From positions 20,363,295 to 20,427,294 of the forward strand of contig CP154956.1 in assembly GCA_039621445.1 (NCBI GenBank): a DNA stretch of 64,000 nt, written 5' to 3'. Every line of letters begins with the position of its first letter. Positions within the stretch are counted from its first letter, which is position 1. The position numbers and the translations under genes were made by a program. This document shows, in pieces, positions 1-9,790 of this stretch. Below the pieces are notes generated by a model that saw only the letters and a list, made by a program, of their open reading frames with translations, was not told the DNA's origin and made no database searches. This DNA is from Euglena gracilis (lineage: Eukaryota > Euglenida > Euglenophyceae > Euglenales).

Positions 1-2235
1 AAGATGGCCAAGAGGACCAAAAGTTGCCTGACGGTGGCCAAAGTGGGCAAAGGCGACCAAAAAGCACCCCAATGGCTAAAAGTGCCGAAAGTGGGCAAAA
101 GCAGGTAAAAAACAACAACAGTGAGCAAGAGTGCGTAAAGTTATGCTGTATATCTGTGACGTACACTCCTTTTTTGATGGACCCCCCTCCCAACAATAGT
201 CAATTATTTGCCGACCACGGCCGACCAGGGCCGACTCTGGCACCAAAATGGGAAGTGACCACAGGTGCTGCTGGGACCCCCCCCCCAATTAAAACCCCAG
301 ACATATGTTCCTTTGACCCTCCCTCTCGCCCACCAGGATGGGGGGGACCATCCACCCCACCCACAACAACATAGGGTTTCTGCGTTCTCTTCAGCCCTGC
401 CTGACCCTGGGTCACCAACCTCAAAAACCCCTGCGCCCCAAACAATGTACAGTGTCTCCCCAGAAATCAACCTGGCAGACAGCCCATCGTTTAGGCCAGA
501 CGGGTCCAAGGGTCTGCTGGTCTAGGCTGGAAGGAGATAAGTTTAGCTGAAAAGAACCCCTGATGTTAGCAAACAAGCTAATGCTGCATTAGGAAGCAAC
601 ACATCCAGCAGTTCTCTTCCCTCTTTGAACATCAGTCGACAAATAATATAAGTTGTCAGGGTGCCGACCTCACTTTCCGTAACTCATTCTCGCCAGGATC
701 ATGAAGCACAAGACCGGGTATTTCATCAGAAGTCCGAGGCGCTGAACCGTGGGTCATTGATCACTCGGTTCTCTGCTGGAAGATCTCAACTGGTGTGCTT
801 TCGAGGGCTCACAAACGAGTGTGTTTTTTTTCAGGTGAAGTTCTTTTTGTAAGCTGAGTGGTGGAACCTGTGGTGCTGGATTGTATTGTACAGAAATATT
901 GGATTGCAGAGTGCATCATGCAGGCGGCAAGTTTTGCATATTTTGCATATTGTGCATATTGTTGCACACAACCAGCATGTATATTTTCATCCACCAGGTC
1001 CCAGCCGGGCTTTGGACCCCCCCCCCTGGGTGAAGGGAAATAGAGTTCGGGAAAGGCTGGGCCAAAATTTTTTTCTGGGGAAGCTCTCTAAATTTTTGAA
1101 AAGGAGTCAAAAAAATGGCCAAAAATGCTGTCTTTCGGGTTTTTTTAGGGGAGGGTGGTTATTCCAAGATTTGGTTGAGAATTCACTGCCGACTGGATTT
1201 GGGTTTTTTTTGCATTCCCAAAACTTGTCCTTTAACGGCTTATCCATGCCTCCCCTGTCAACCACATTTTCCTGTACTTTGGCATGTGAAGGACAAAGGG
1301 GGGGCAGCCGGGTCGAGCCTTCTAGCCGGCAGGACTTTGGACAATTTCTTACCAGGAGGGTACCTCCCCTGGAATGGAGGCCCCTCCCCCCAAAAGGATC
1401 AAATTTTTCCTTCTGGCGCTTTGGGCCAAGAATTTTTGGGCATTTTTTGGCCAATTTTACCCAAAAGTGCCCCCCCCCCCCCAATGGCATCTGCGGCCGA
1501 TTTGGGGAGCAAAACTTTTTCGACCCGGGCCGAACACGGGGTGGTCCATAAGGGACAGGAAAGTTTTTTTTTAATTTCTCAAGGACTGCCCCTCCTTTAG
1601 ACCAAAGGGCCGACCAATGGCCGGACTGGGGCTTGAACGGGGTCGAAAAGCAAAAGGGTGAAAAGCACATTTTTTGACGTTTTGGGTGGATGGCTGTGGT
1701 CCAGGGATGTGGAGAATCAATTTTTTTCCCCGATGTCGATCTGTCGTTGCCGAAAGAGTCACATTTCCTTGCCCATCTTCCTGTGAATTTTTCATTGAAT
1801 GTGCTGGAGCGGCGGAGGTTTTTTTTCATACATTGTTTTCTTACGGACCGCCCTGCGAACACACTGGTCACCCGGACCGCGCCACTGTGCAGGAGGGGGG
1901 GGCCCCCCCCCCCCCCCCCCCGCTGGGCTGGAGGCCCCCTCTGATCCCCCCCACCTTCCCTCATATCGAACCCTGCCTTGGACCCCCACCCCTGGGTCCA
2001 AGGCCATTCTTTCTGGCCGACTGTTTGAACGGTTTGAACCCTAAGGGGGGTCTTCTGTTCAAAAGAAAGGAAGACCTGGATTGTTTTTCCACAGCAATCA
2101 AAGCCATCTGTCCTGGACACGACTGTACGGGGATCGATGACTACTGACGTATGCTGTTTTTTTTTGCACCTTTTCCACTCCACGTGCATTGATTGTTTAA
2201 ATTTAAACTCAACTCGCCCCCCCAATCAGAGGCTG
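1..2235. repeat. Repeat-rich non-coding DNA with poly-C/poly-G foldbacks
   Basis: No gene is supported here. The stretch opens with degenerate tandem copies of words such as TGGCCAAA, passes a copy of the GACCAGGGCC module near 200-265, and then holds long C and G homopolymers (1019-1028, 1474-1484, 1896-1921) that can pair with each other. A GCGCGAAGCGC hairpin sits near 2348-2362. All open frames are proline or glycine rich and shift at each homopolymer, as expected for non-coding DNA. I see no splice-bounded exon with convincing codon use. Confidence 0.6.
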
Positions 2236-2264
2236 CATGGAAGTGTGTGTGTGTGTGTGTGTAT
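2236..2264. repeat. (GT)n microsatellite
   Basis: A simple run of alternating G and T, about 13 units, interrupted once by TATG. Confidence 0.9.
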
Positions 2265-3337
2265 GTGCTGCAGGCTTCTTTTCAAGTCAGAACCCCCGGG
2301 GGTCCAATGCCAGCCCCCGGGGGGGTTCGTTGCCAGACCCCCGGGTTTCGGCGCGAAGCGCCGAAACTTTTTCTTGGAAATGCCCTCAGATAGCCCGATT
2401 TTGGGGGGGTCCCCCCGGGGTCCCACATCAGGCTGGGTGGTGGGGGGCTTCCCCAAGAAGCTTGGTGTGTTGGTGGATGAATGCGTTAAATAAAGCACCT
2501 CGGATTGTTTGGACACTCCCAGGGTGAACTATTTTGGCAAATAAAAAGTTGTGTCTTATTTTTATGCCCAGGCATCCAGGAAAGATGCCAGGGCACGACG
2601 CCATATGGTCTTTGTTTTGATCTTTTACGTTGAATTGGGAAGATACATCCCCCCCTGTCCTTGACACGGCTGGTCCATGACACACTCCCTGTGACATCTG
2701 CATTTTTCCCGTATTCAGAACACCTTTTGCTTGATCGAACAGTGCACATGATACGGCGTGTCCATGACACCCCCTTAGGCGGCGCATCTCGCACTTAACC
2801 GACCAACAACCACTTTGAGCACCAGCGTTACAAGGGGTGAGAGCGAAAGGCAGCAGGATTGGACTGTATGTGAGCGGATTATCATTTTTGGCACCCCCAG
2901 GAGTTAGGTGTTTTTTTTGCTGTTTTTTTTGAGGTCGGAATGACACGAAAAACCGCGGACCTATCCCCCCAAACTGGAAAAAAAAACACCGACAAAAACA
3001 CCAAAACCCCGGTGCCGCCACACCCCATTCCCTGTGTGGCAACTGCCAGCGCCAGGTGGTGCTCTGGAGGTGGGGTGGCAGGTCCACCCCTTTGCTTGTT
3101 TTGTGAAGTTTTGTGGCACGCTGTGGAGGTTTTTGAAGCTGGTCACGAAAGGAGTGGAAGTGCACATGCCACATAAACAATGGACAGAAAGAGAACTCTG
3201 CCACTGGGGATTGATGAGGGGGATACAGAACACAGGGGGACTGCCACCAGTTCCCTGTTGAATTCAGTGGCAAGTTGCCCATCAATGCCCCACTGATGTA
3301 TAAGGCTCTGTGGCACCCACACACCAGCGTAAATGAT

Positions 3338-3390
3338 GTCGGTGTGCGCAAATGCGCATATGGACGATGTGCGCATTTGCGCACACCGAC
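3338..3390. repeat. Double palindrome with TGCGCA core
   Basis: Two inverted arms of 21 bases, 3338-3358 and 3370-3390, flank an 11-base spacer. Each arm also contains its own palindrome (TGCGCAAATGCGCA), so the site can form a long hairpin or two small ones. Confidence 0.85.
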
Positions 3391-3538
3391 CATTTTAAAA
3401 CCAACCAAGAGCCTCCAATGGCAGTGTGGTTGGAGCTGGAAAATGAAGGTGACAACACCAACAATGTGATATCACCTCCCTTGTATTCCTGTGATATTGG
3501 ACCCCTCTGTTGAATGCTGCTGGTATGTTTGGGCGGTT

Positions 3539-3568
3539 GGTTGATGTGCGCAAATGCGCACATCAACC
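3539..3568. repeat. 30-bp near-perfect palindrome
   Basis: The site reads GGTTGATGTGCG then CAAATG then CGCACATCAACC. It belongs to the same palindrome class as 3338-3390, 5439-5460, 5767-5796 and 60297-60324. Confidence 0.85.
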
Positions 3569-3728
3569 ATTAAAATGGTTGCTTTTCACAATTGTGGCAC
3601 AAACCAGAATTCTTTTTCATTTTGAAGCCTTGGCAACAGGGACTTCTGAGTCAAGAGAAGGATCGAAACAGTAGGAGAGCAGATTGTGGAGGTGTTGTGC
3701 TCAAAGTGGTGGTGTTCAGACACCTATA

Positions 3729-3842
3729 GCTAAAATGGCCTAAAATGACCTAAAATGGCCTAAAATGACCTAAAATGGCCTGAAATGACTTTTTGACCCC
3801 TCTTGGTTGGGGTCCCTAAAATGGCCTAAATGGCCTAAAATG
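3729..3842. repeat. Degenerate CTAAAATGGC minisatellite
   Basis: Tandem 11-12 base units alternate between CTAAAATGGC and CTAAAATGAC. Related words appear near 4875, 30420-30540 and 61650-61740. Confidence 0.8.
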
Positions 3843-4306
3843 GGAAGAATTCTGTTGCGCAACAATTTTTTTTGTGAAAAATTGAAGCTATTCAGGCAAT
3901 GACTTTCGTTCTTCTGTTAATGTGGACGGCGAACAGTGGATTTGTTGGAAGCACAGCCCTACAAGGCCCAACGCTTTTTTTTAATCCCAACTCATAATAG
4001 TATCAGTCCCCAAATCCACAGTCCCCAACCTTCTTTTGGTAGCTGAATTTTGAAGGTTTGGACAGCTGTATTTTTTCTTACTCCCATCTTTTTTTGGTGT
4101 GCAACAATGTCTAATGAACAGTGCAAGTTTGGAAGCATGGGGAAAAAGACAGAAAAAAAAGATGAAAGATGCAGATATTCAATGTGGGTGTTTTATTATC
4201 AATTTTATTAATATATTGTCTATATTTATATAAATTTTATTATATCAATTTTTAATTGTAAAAAATCATTATATTTAATGTGTATATATATATATTATAT
4301 ATGAAT
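3843..4306. other. AT-rich spacer, nothing recognised
   Basis: About 460 bases become increasingly AT-rich toward 4190-4300, with short TATATA runs. No exon, RNA gene or element terminus was seen. Confidence 0.6.
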
Positions 4307-4438
4307 ACACACACACACACACACTCACACACACACACACACACACACACACAACACACACACACACAACACAGACACACAACACACACACACAACACAC
4401 ACACACACACACACACACACAACACACACACACACACA
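4307..4438. repeat. (CA)n microsatellite
   Basis: About 130 bases of CA repeats with occasional AA or CTCA interruptions. Open frames across it encode only His-Thr or Cys-Val repeats and are discarded. Confidence 0.95.
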
Positions 4439-4446
4439 TGGCATGA

Positions 4447-4506
4447 GTGCCAAACTGCTACCCCCCCCACCCCACCCCCGTGGAGGGGGAGGTAGCAGTT
4501 TGGCAC
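4447..4506. repeat. 16-bp perfect inverted repeat hairpin
   Basis: GTGCCAAACTGCTACC at 4447-4462 is the exact complement of 4491-4506. The 28-base loop is a C-rich run followed by a G-rich run that can pair further. It sits between the CA microsatellite and the telomeric array. Confidence 0.85.
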
Positions 4507-4572
4507 TGCAGGGTACACTTTTTGCCACCACTTTTTATGCAGCCATTTTTTTCTCTCTCCCTTCCCTCCTAG

Positions 4573-4725
4573 AGTTAGGAATAGAGTTAGGGTTAGGGTA
4601 GGGTTTGGGTTTGGGTTTGGGTTCGGGTTAGGGTTAGGGTTAGGGTTAGGGTCTGTCGACCCTAACCCTAACCCTGACCCCTAACCCTAACCCTAATCCT
4701 AACCCTAACCCTAACCCTAGCCCTC
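4573..4725. repeat. Head-to-head interstitial telomeric array
   Basis: Human-type TTAGGG repeats run left to right from about 4573 to 4651, with a block of TTTGGG variants near 4602-4620. After an 8-base spacer TCTGTCGA (4652-4659) the array flips and continues as CCCTAA repeats to about 4725. Both arms carry occasional degenerate units. This orientation, G-strand ends facing each other, is what fusion of two chromosome ends leaves behind. A telomere at a true contig end would show only one orientation. Confidence 0.9.
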
Positions 4726-4799
4726 ATCCACGCGCTGGCGGCAGGTATCGGGCATTCCGCAGCCGCTTTCCAGGCTTGCTCCAAAACTGAATAAGAGAA

Positions 4800-5835
4800 A
4801 GTTTGCACACGTTATGATACAGTTTTTGGACAAAAATGACAAAAAATGATTTTCAGAACCCCCACCTATATTTTAAAATGGCCTAAAATGAGGAGATTTT
4901 TGGGCTTGACTATAGGTGGTGTTGTAAGGTATGTCCGAGAAGATGAAATGAAGCGTGTCCGTGTATTGCATCACATGGCCCCACGAACACAGGGGTTTTC
5001 AAGTCAGCAGACACACTTGTTTTCAGTCAATGCATTGTGCCTCATTTTCGGACTGAAACACTGGGGGTGAAGGGCTCTTCTAAACTAAGTTTTTCAGGGT
5101 AAAACCTGAGAACGTTGTTTATTTTGACGTTTTAGGGGCTAAGAAATGGTTTTTCACAGCTTCAATTGCCGATGTCCAAATTTGGGGTGGCAGGCTGGTC
5201 TTTTGGTTGTATTTAAATTCAACAGAATACCTCGCATTTAAGGATTTCAAAACTGCAGTGTGCCACACCCTCTAAATGGTACATGTGCTAAGTTGTACAA
5301 GAGGTCCGTGTGCGCCGATGCGCAAACCGACCAAAAAGTCTGTTTTCATATTTTCACAAACCAACCGCTTGTACAATTTTACAAACACATCAATTTCGGC
5401 TGGCACACATTGGACTTTTTACAGTTGCACAAATGGTTGGTGTGCGCATTTGCGCACACCGTCCATTTACGCCTTTGCCCACCCGACCACCAATTTCTCA
5501 CACAGCCAATTTTCAGGGTATCGCTTCAGGCTTAGGGGCACCCCACCAAATCGTTCAGTCAATATCCTAAGTCAATGAGACAACCATTGCAGGGTTCTAA
5601 ACACACCTGCTGGGTGTTGTGTATACCATATGCTGTGTTGACGCTTGCCCTTAGGCACCCGATTTGCCAAAGTCCCTGCTTCCATCTCCGCGTCCTGGGG
5701 CACCCCATCACATCCTGCCTACATTTTTGTGTTTTTGGGGTCATATGTTGTCGTTTTCGAAAAAAATGTCGATGTGCGCATTTGCGCACATCGACAAAGA
5801 AAAAAAGCATAAGTGCGAGATGTGACGCTTAAGAC
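4800..5835. repeat. Dispersed CGCA-palindrome repeat family, copy 2
   Basis: Blocks here recur at 19.7-20.6 and 58.2-58.9 kb in inverted orientation: the ATGAGGC/CATTGGCTG segment (near 5020-5060), the AACAGAATACCTCGCATTTAAGG segment (5220-5245) and palindromes at 5439-5460 and 5767-5796. The 3' end carries the AAGTGCGAGATGTGACGCTTAAG block also seen at 2.78 and 58.05 kb. No coding potential was recognised. Confidence 0.65.
5767..5796. repeat. 30-bp palindrome of the TGCGCA class
   Basis: Arms TGTCGATGTGCGC and GCGCACATCGACA flank ATTT. This is a close relative of the sites at 3338, 3539, 5439 and 60297. Confidence 0.85.
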
Positions 5836-5924
5836 CCCCCCCCATGTCAACTGGATTTCCCCCGTATTTTGGCCTGTCAAGGACAAGGGGGGGAAATGTG
5901 CCTTCTCCAGGGGCTGCATTCAGA

Positions 5925-6357
5925 GGATTTCTTAAGCTGGAGGGTACCTTACCCCCCGGGGGTCCAGCCAGCCAGCAAGCTCAAATCCAGCCAGCAGCCC
6001 AAATTCGGGCTGGGAGCCTTCCCTCCCTGGGGGGGGGGGGGCGAATGAAATAAACTTGGGTCCACCCCGGCCGGTCGAAGGCCGGGCCAGCCTGCCCACG
6101 GTCCAGCCTCCGGCTGGCAAAAAGGTTGCTGCCTAGGAATGAGCTGCTGGCAGGACCCCCCCAAGGGATGGGGGGGGGTCCAGGGCTGGAGGGGGGCTGG
6201 GCTGGGCTGGGTCGATGAAAAACAAAATTTTCCAGTTTTTTTTGCCATTTTCGACATTTTGATGGATGGAGCTGGATCAAGGCGGCTGTGATGGAGAAAG
6301 CTGTGATAAGGGGAAAATGCATGGATAGGCCCCCCCGGGGGGGTCCTTAAGAAATCC
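5925..6357. mobile_element. Short foldback element (MITE-like), copy 1
   Basis: The element begins GGATTTCTTAAG (5925-5936) and ends CTTAAGAAATCC (6346-6357), a perfect terminal inverted repeat. The word GGCTGCAT occurs just outside both ends (5912-5919 and 6361-6368), which fits an 8-bp target duplication although four extra bases lie on the left. Inside are GGGTCCAGCCAGCCAGC-type blocks and poly-C/poly-G foldbacks shared with the copy at 35235-35576. It has no coding capacity, so any mobility would depend on another element's transposase. Superfamily is uncertain; an 8-bp duplication would suit hAT. Confidence 0.65.
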
Positions 6358-6380
6358 CCTGGCTGCATCCTCTGCAAATA

Positions 6381-7420
6381 ATGTTCAGCCAGGCAGGCGG
6401 GTGGTCGTTCATTAACAGGCCACTGACCACAGGCTGTTCAGCGACGCCTAAGGTTGGGTTTTGGGTCCCCCCCAAGATTCTTGTTTTGGGGGGTCCGGTC
6501 CCTCTTTTGGAGACTTTTAATTTTTTATGTCAGCTTTCAAGAATTTTACAAGCCAGTGGCAGGGGTTTTTTCTGGTCTTGGACCCTCGGGGGAGGACTAG
6601 GGCGGGTGGGTCCGGCCGAGCCCCCCCCAGGGGGAAATATACTTTTCGGCGCCAAAATTTTTGAAAAAGGTGCTTTTTTTTTAGCATTTTCGCAATTTTT
6701 GACCATTTTCGGGGGAAAGTGGGGGGGTCCGGTCCGGAGCCCCGGTCCCCTGGCCATTGGACCGCATTTTTTCTGTAAAATGGCTTAGTTTTTTTGACCA
6801 TCGGGGAAGGGGGGCACCGCCCCCTTGCCCCTGGAGAAGCCACAGGGCACCGCTGATTTGCTGGGTTCCTCCCCCCGAGCGCCCCCCAGCAACATCCACA
6901 CGGTGGTGGCAAGCGCCCTTAGAAGACCGGTGTGGGCCCGACGGAGGGAGCGAGGCGGCGTTTGGCGGGTTTTGGGGGGGCAGTCGACTTTTGGCGGGGT
7001 GTTCGATTTCGGGGTGCCGAATTTTGGAGACAGCGCCGATGGGAGTTGGGGCGTTGTTTCGTTGCTGGAGTCCAATGCGATGGGGTTCGCCCGCCCCTCC
7101 CGCTGCGTCTCCAGTCCCAACCCAAACCCGCATTAACGTTGGTTTGCTGTACCCTCAGTGTTCTCCCGGGCCCCAGGCAGGCACCAACTCTGACTCTGCC
7201 ACTGTCCCCACCCCATTTGACCTCCCCATTTTTTTGGGGTCCAAACTTTTCCCCCCAAACTGATTGAAAGGATGCCAATATTTTTGTCTGCTGTTGCATT
7301 TTTTTTCTGGGAAAGGCCCCGTACTCCCCAATCTGGCCTCAAAGTGAGTTGCCCCCCCTCCATATTCGCCAGGAGTAACCGGTGCGTCGTCACAGTGAAG
7401 GAGACCCCCCCTAACTAAAG
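6381..7420. repeat. Poly-C/poly-G repeat DNA, no gene supported
   Basis: Several C/G homopolymer foldbacks and a run of AATTTTTGAC-like words dominate. A possible short exon (after an AG at 6890, encoding SNIHTVVAS and ending before GTGTGG) was too weak to list as a gene. Confidence 0.5.
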
Positions 7421-7467
7421 TGGAGTATGTGTCTGGTGGGCGCTCGGTGGCCGGCGTCGTAAACAAG
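7421..7467 (+). CDS. Candidate exon, unknown protein (isolated)
   Basis: This 47-base island follows CTAACTAAAG, which contains a plausible branch point and acceptor, and ends before GTAAGT, a consensus donor. One frame reads EYVSGGRSVAGVVNK. The donor is one of the strongest in the window. I recognise no family, and the phase of the following island (7619-7830) does not settle which frame is used. It could belong to the gene model at 7972-11778 or be a chance match. Confidence 0.3.
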
Positions 7468-7618
7468 GTAAGTCCCGCCAGGATCCGGCCTCCTCCACAT
7501 ACACAGACAAAAAGGGCCAGAGCAATCTGGTTGACACCAACTTCTGGAGGGGGTTAGGTAGCCTGCTGCGAGGGTGCCTTCAGGTCCGATGCTTGTTCCC
7601 TGGTTGTTTCTCTCTCAG

Positions 7619-7830
7619 GAACATTGGGGCCCCAAAGGATGGTGGCCAGCAGCCTTCCGTCACCTCCTCTCATCCCAAAGGTGTCCCTCACCTGCTTTGG
7701 CCTGCTGTTGGCTATGGGTTTGCGACCCCAAGAGTATGTGACAATGTGGTGAAGCCCATCATTGTTTTCAAATCCACAGAAATGGAAGCATCCATAGCAG
7801 TTCTCAGGCTTCTTTGCAAGGTTCTATTGG
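7619..7830 (+). CDS. Candidate exon, unknown protein
   Basis: The stretch starts after the pyrimidine-rich acceptor TTTCTCTCTCAG and stays open in one frame for about 70 codons, including NIGAPKDGGQQPSVT and, further on, VVKPIIVFKSTEMEAS. Codon use is mixed, neither clearly coding nor clearly random. No domain is recognised. The 3' boundary is unclear: a GTTCTA donor-like site occurs at about 7820. Treat as tentative. Confidence 0.25.
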
Positions 7831-7971
7831 CAGGCACGGGGTATGGCATTTTCGACCGCCTGGAGAGGGTGGGTTTTTGGGGTGGGTAGTGCTATAGCAC
7901 ACTCCCCGGTACCGAAGGCCTGTGAGGTTGTCGGCAAAGAGTCTCGAGCAGGTCTCGTGGGGGCTTCGCAG

Positions 7972-8044
7972 GACCCCCGGCCAAGTGCTCCGCAGCAGCC
8001 TCGCATCACCACTGTGACCTTCGCCGATTTCCTGAAGGTGGACG
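7972..8044 (+). CDS. Candidate exon 1 of a three-island gene model
   Basis: This 73-base island lies between GGCTTCGCAG and the donor GTATGC. Its frame encodes 24 residues including PRITTVTFADFLKVD and leaves one base over. That base joins in phase with the next island at 9345. Most third positions are G or C, unlike the AT-richer flanks. No family is recognised. The upstream start of the gene is not seen. Confidence 0.4.
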
Positions 8045-8087
8045 GTATGCCCGCCGACGTTCAGCCATTCTCCCAGCAACCGCAGCC

Positions 8088-8215
8088 AGGCACCTACGGC
8101 CGACCAGGGCCGACCAGGGCCGACCAGGGCCGACCAGCGGCGACTATGATTTTCAGGACCCCCGTAGGTGGGGGTTCCGACCAGGGCCGACCAGGGCCGA
8201 CCAGGGCCGACTTGC
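8088..8215. repeat. GACCAGGGCC 10-bp minisatellite module, copy 2
   Basis: Short arrays of the 10-base unit GACCAGGGCC flank a fold CAGGACCCCCGTAGGTGGGGGTT. The same module occurs near 200-265 and 8815-8938. Confidence 0.75.
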
Positions 8216-8279
8216 ATGTGGTTGGCCGACCGAAGGGGAATGGATGAAGGAATTTGGCAGCTTTCCCTCTGGAACAAGC

Positions 8280-8455
8280 ACCTCTGATGATGCTGGGCGA
8301 TGCTGGGCGATGCTGGGTGATGCTGGATTTTTGGAGACCAGAGGTGGGGTTCCGATGCTGGGTGATGCTGGGCGATGCAGGGCGTTGCTGGGCGATGCTG
8401 GGTGATGCTCGCATTTTTTTTGTATATTTTGAAGAACTAAACCCATTTTTTGGAT
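8280..8455. repeat. GATGCTGGGC minisatellite module
   Basis: Ten-base units (GATGCTGGGC/GATGCTGGGT) surround a segment reading GAGACCAGAGGTGGGGTTCC. The whole module recurs in reverse complement at about 17340-17460, including the adjoining TATATTTTGAAGAA block, so it is a dispersed repeat. Shorter pieces are at 28780-28810 and 31060-31080. Confidence 0.75.
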
Positions 8456-8814
8456 AATTTTCTCACAAATCTCCAGTTTTACACCCATTTTGGCCGTTAT
8501 GGATCAGTTTTTGCTAATTTGGGGGGCTATTTGTCACTGATTTGGCAAATATTGGGCTAATTTGGGTCAATATGAGCATTTTTTATGGCATTTTGGCCAT
8601 TTTGCGCCCCTTTGGTAATTTTGGGTCATTTTTCACAATCTTTTGTGGATTTTGTTGGCGTTTTTGGGTAATTTTTGGTTATTTCAAGCCATTTTAGGTC
8701 ATTTTGGTTGCTTTTGGGGAGCCAATGGAGGCCTTATGGGGCACTTCCTTATGATCTTGGCGAGACAATTCAGAAAATCATTGCATCCCTTCAAATTTTT
8801 TTTTGTGACGGATA
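8456..8814. other. T-rich low-complexity DNA
   Basis: Words such as ATTTTGGTCATTTTGG repeat loosely. No gene, RNA or element terminus was seen. Confidence 0.55.
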
Positions 8815-8938
8815 CCCCCACCTATGGCCGACTATTTGCCGACCAGGGCCGACCAGGGCCGACCAGGGCCGACCAGGGCCGACCAGGGCCGACCAGGGCC
8901 GACCAGAGCACTAAAATGGGAAGTGACCATAGGTGCCT
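8815..8938. repeat. GACCAGGGCC minisatellite module, copy 3
   Basis: Seven or more tandem copies of the 10-base unit lie between CACCTATGG (8819) and CCATAGGTG (8928-8936), which are inverted ends. Copy 1 near 200-265 shares the ATGGGAAGTGACCA right flank. Confidence 0.8.
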
Positions 8939-9004
8939 GACCGCAGCACAGAAACGTCTTCCCGGTGGCACCACAGTGCATTGTCTGTAACAGGCAGACT
9001 TTCA

Positions 9005-9280
9005 TTTAGTGTGCTGCGGAAAATTTTTTTTTGCGCTGCGTGCGCTGCGGCACCGGAAATTTTGTGACCGCGTGCGCCGCGGAATTTTTTTTTGTGAGCC
9101 GTGTGCGCCGCGTGCACAATGCGTGTGCCGCGGGAACGTCATTGGTGCGCCGCGGGTGAGTTGTTGGTGCACCGCGGCAGCGTTTCAGGTGCGCCGCGGG
9201 TGTGCCGCGGCCAAAATTTAGTTGTGCGCTGCGTGCGCCGCGGGAAAATTTTTTTTGTGCTGCTGCAAACTTCGCCGCGG
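9005..9280. repeat. Degenerate GTGCGCCGCGG repeat
   Basis: About ten imperfect copies of GTGCGCCGCGG are separated by short A/T runs such as AAAATTTTTTTT. The region has very high CpG density and alternating purine-pyrimidine character. Open frames are arginine/cysteine repeats and were not accepted as genes. Confidence 0.7.
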
Positions 9281-9344
9281 CGCACCAAACGAAAGTCTGG
9301 TAACAGGGTGCTGGAACCTTTGCCTCCCCGTGCGCGCTCCGCAG

Positions 9345-9421
9345 GGACCCTGCCACCCCGCGTCACGTTGATGGCGGGGGCGAAGGACGGCTGCCACGCC
9401 CCGGTTGTCCCTGTGGCTGAA
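9345..9421 (+). CDS. Candidate exon 2 of the three-island gene model
   Basis: The 77-base island follows GCGCTCCGCAG and ends before the donor GTATGC, the same donor hexamer as the island at 7972-8044. With the single base carried over from that island it reads GTLPPRVTLMAGAKDG and continues to PVVPVAE, ending in phase 0. All 25 full codons are open and mostly end in G or C. No domain is recognised. The matching phase and identical donor make a shared gene more likely than chance. Confidence 0.42.
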
Positions 9422-9534
9422 GTATGCGACGGGATATGGATATACCGGGGATCCGAGGGTGGGATGGATGTTTGGGATTTTTTCCCCACCACAATTGAAA
9501 TCAAATTGTCAATGCCTCCCTGGGAGGTTACGAC

Positions 9535-9790
9535 CATACAATCACTTTGTCACTGGCCGACCCCCCCCCCCCCCCGGGGGGGGGGGGCTGATTTTTTCAG
9601 AGTGACTGACTGGTTTTTGGCCCGGACCCCTCCCCCCCCCCCCCCGGCGGGAGGGTGGAAAAAAAACCACTAAAGTGACCCGGCGCCGAAGCACTGGAAA
9701 TTCTTTGGGTTTTTTTTTAAAGTTTTGTGGTCGAATTTCCTTTTTTGGATTCCAGAGTGGCCGACCCCCGGGAGGGGGGTCAGTAGGGCT
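9535..9790. repeat. Foldback repeat with GACTGACTGGTTTTTGG block
   Basis: The module contains a poly-C/poly-G foldback, GTGACTGACTGGTTTTTGG, a CGGCGCCGAAGCACTGG hairpin-like segment, and a final GTGGCCGACCCCC. Similar copies lie at 17815-18135, 18340-18600 and 19240-19400, with partial copies near 10485-10580 and 11200-11300. No coding capacity is seen. Confidence 0.7.

Larger units (their letters stand above)
2530..3720. repeat. Dispersed CGCA-palindrome repeat family, copy 1
   Basis: This stretch shares blocks with 4.8-5.8, 18.6-19.2, 19.7-20.7, 58.0-59.2 and 60.3 kb. Shared blocks include CGCATCTCGCACTTAA (2783-2798), a segment around 3040-3170 that matches in reverse complement near 18.8-18.95 kb and 59.04-59.1 kb, and perfect palindromes rich in TGCGCA. 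The copies are 5' and 3' ragged and in both orientations, so this is a dispersed repeat and not a gene. No protein domain can be seen in any frame. Confidence 0.65.

Noticed and set aside
1107-2225. 372-codon minus-strand open frame
   Set aside because: It crosses several C/G homopolymers, is dominated by composition-driven residues and shows no domain or splice context.
4252-4531. Open frames with His-Thr or Cys-Val runs
   Set aside because: Translations of the CA microsatellite.
8100-8414. Repeats resembling a CRISPR array (GACCAGGGCC, GATGCTGGGC)
   Set aside because: Units are contiguous with no unique spacers and the host is eukaryotic. They are minisatellites.
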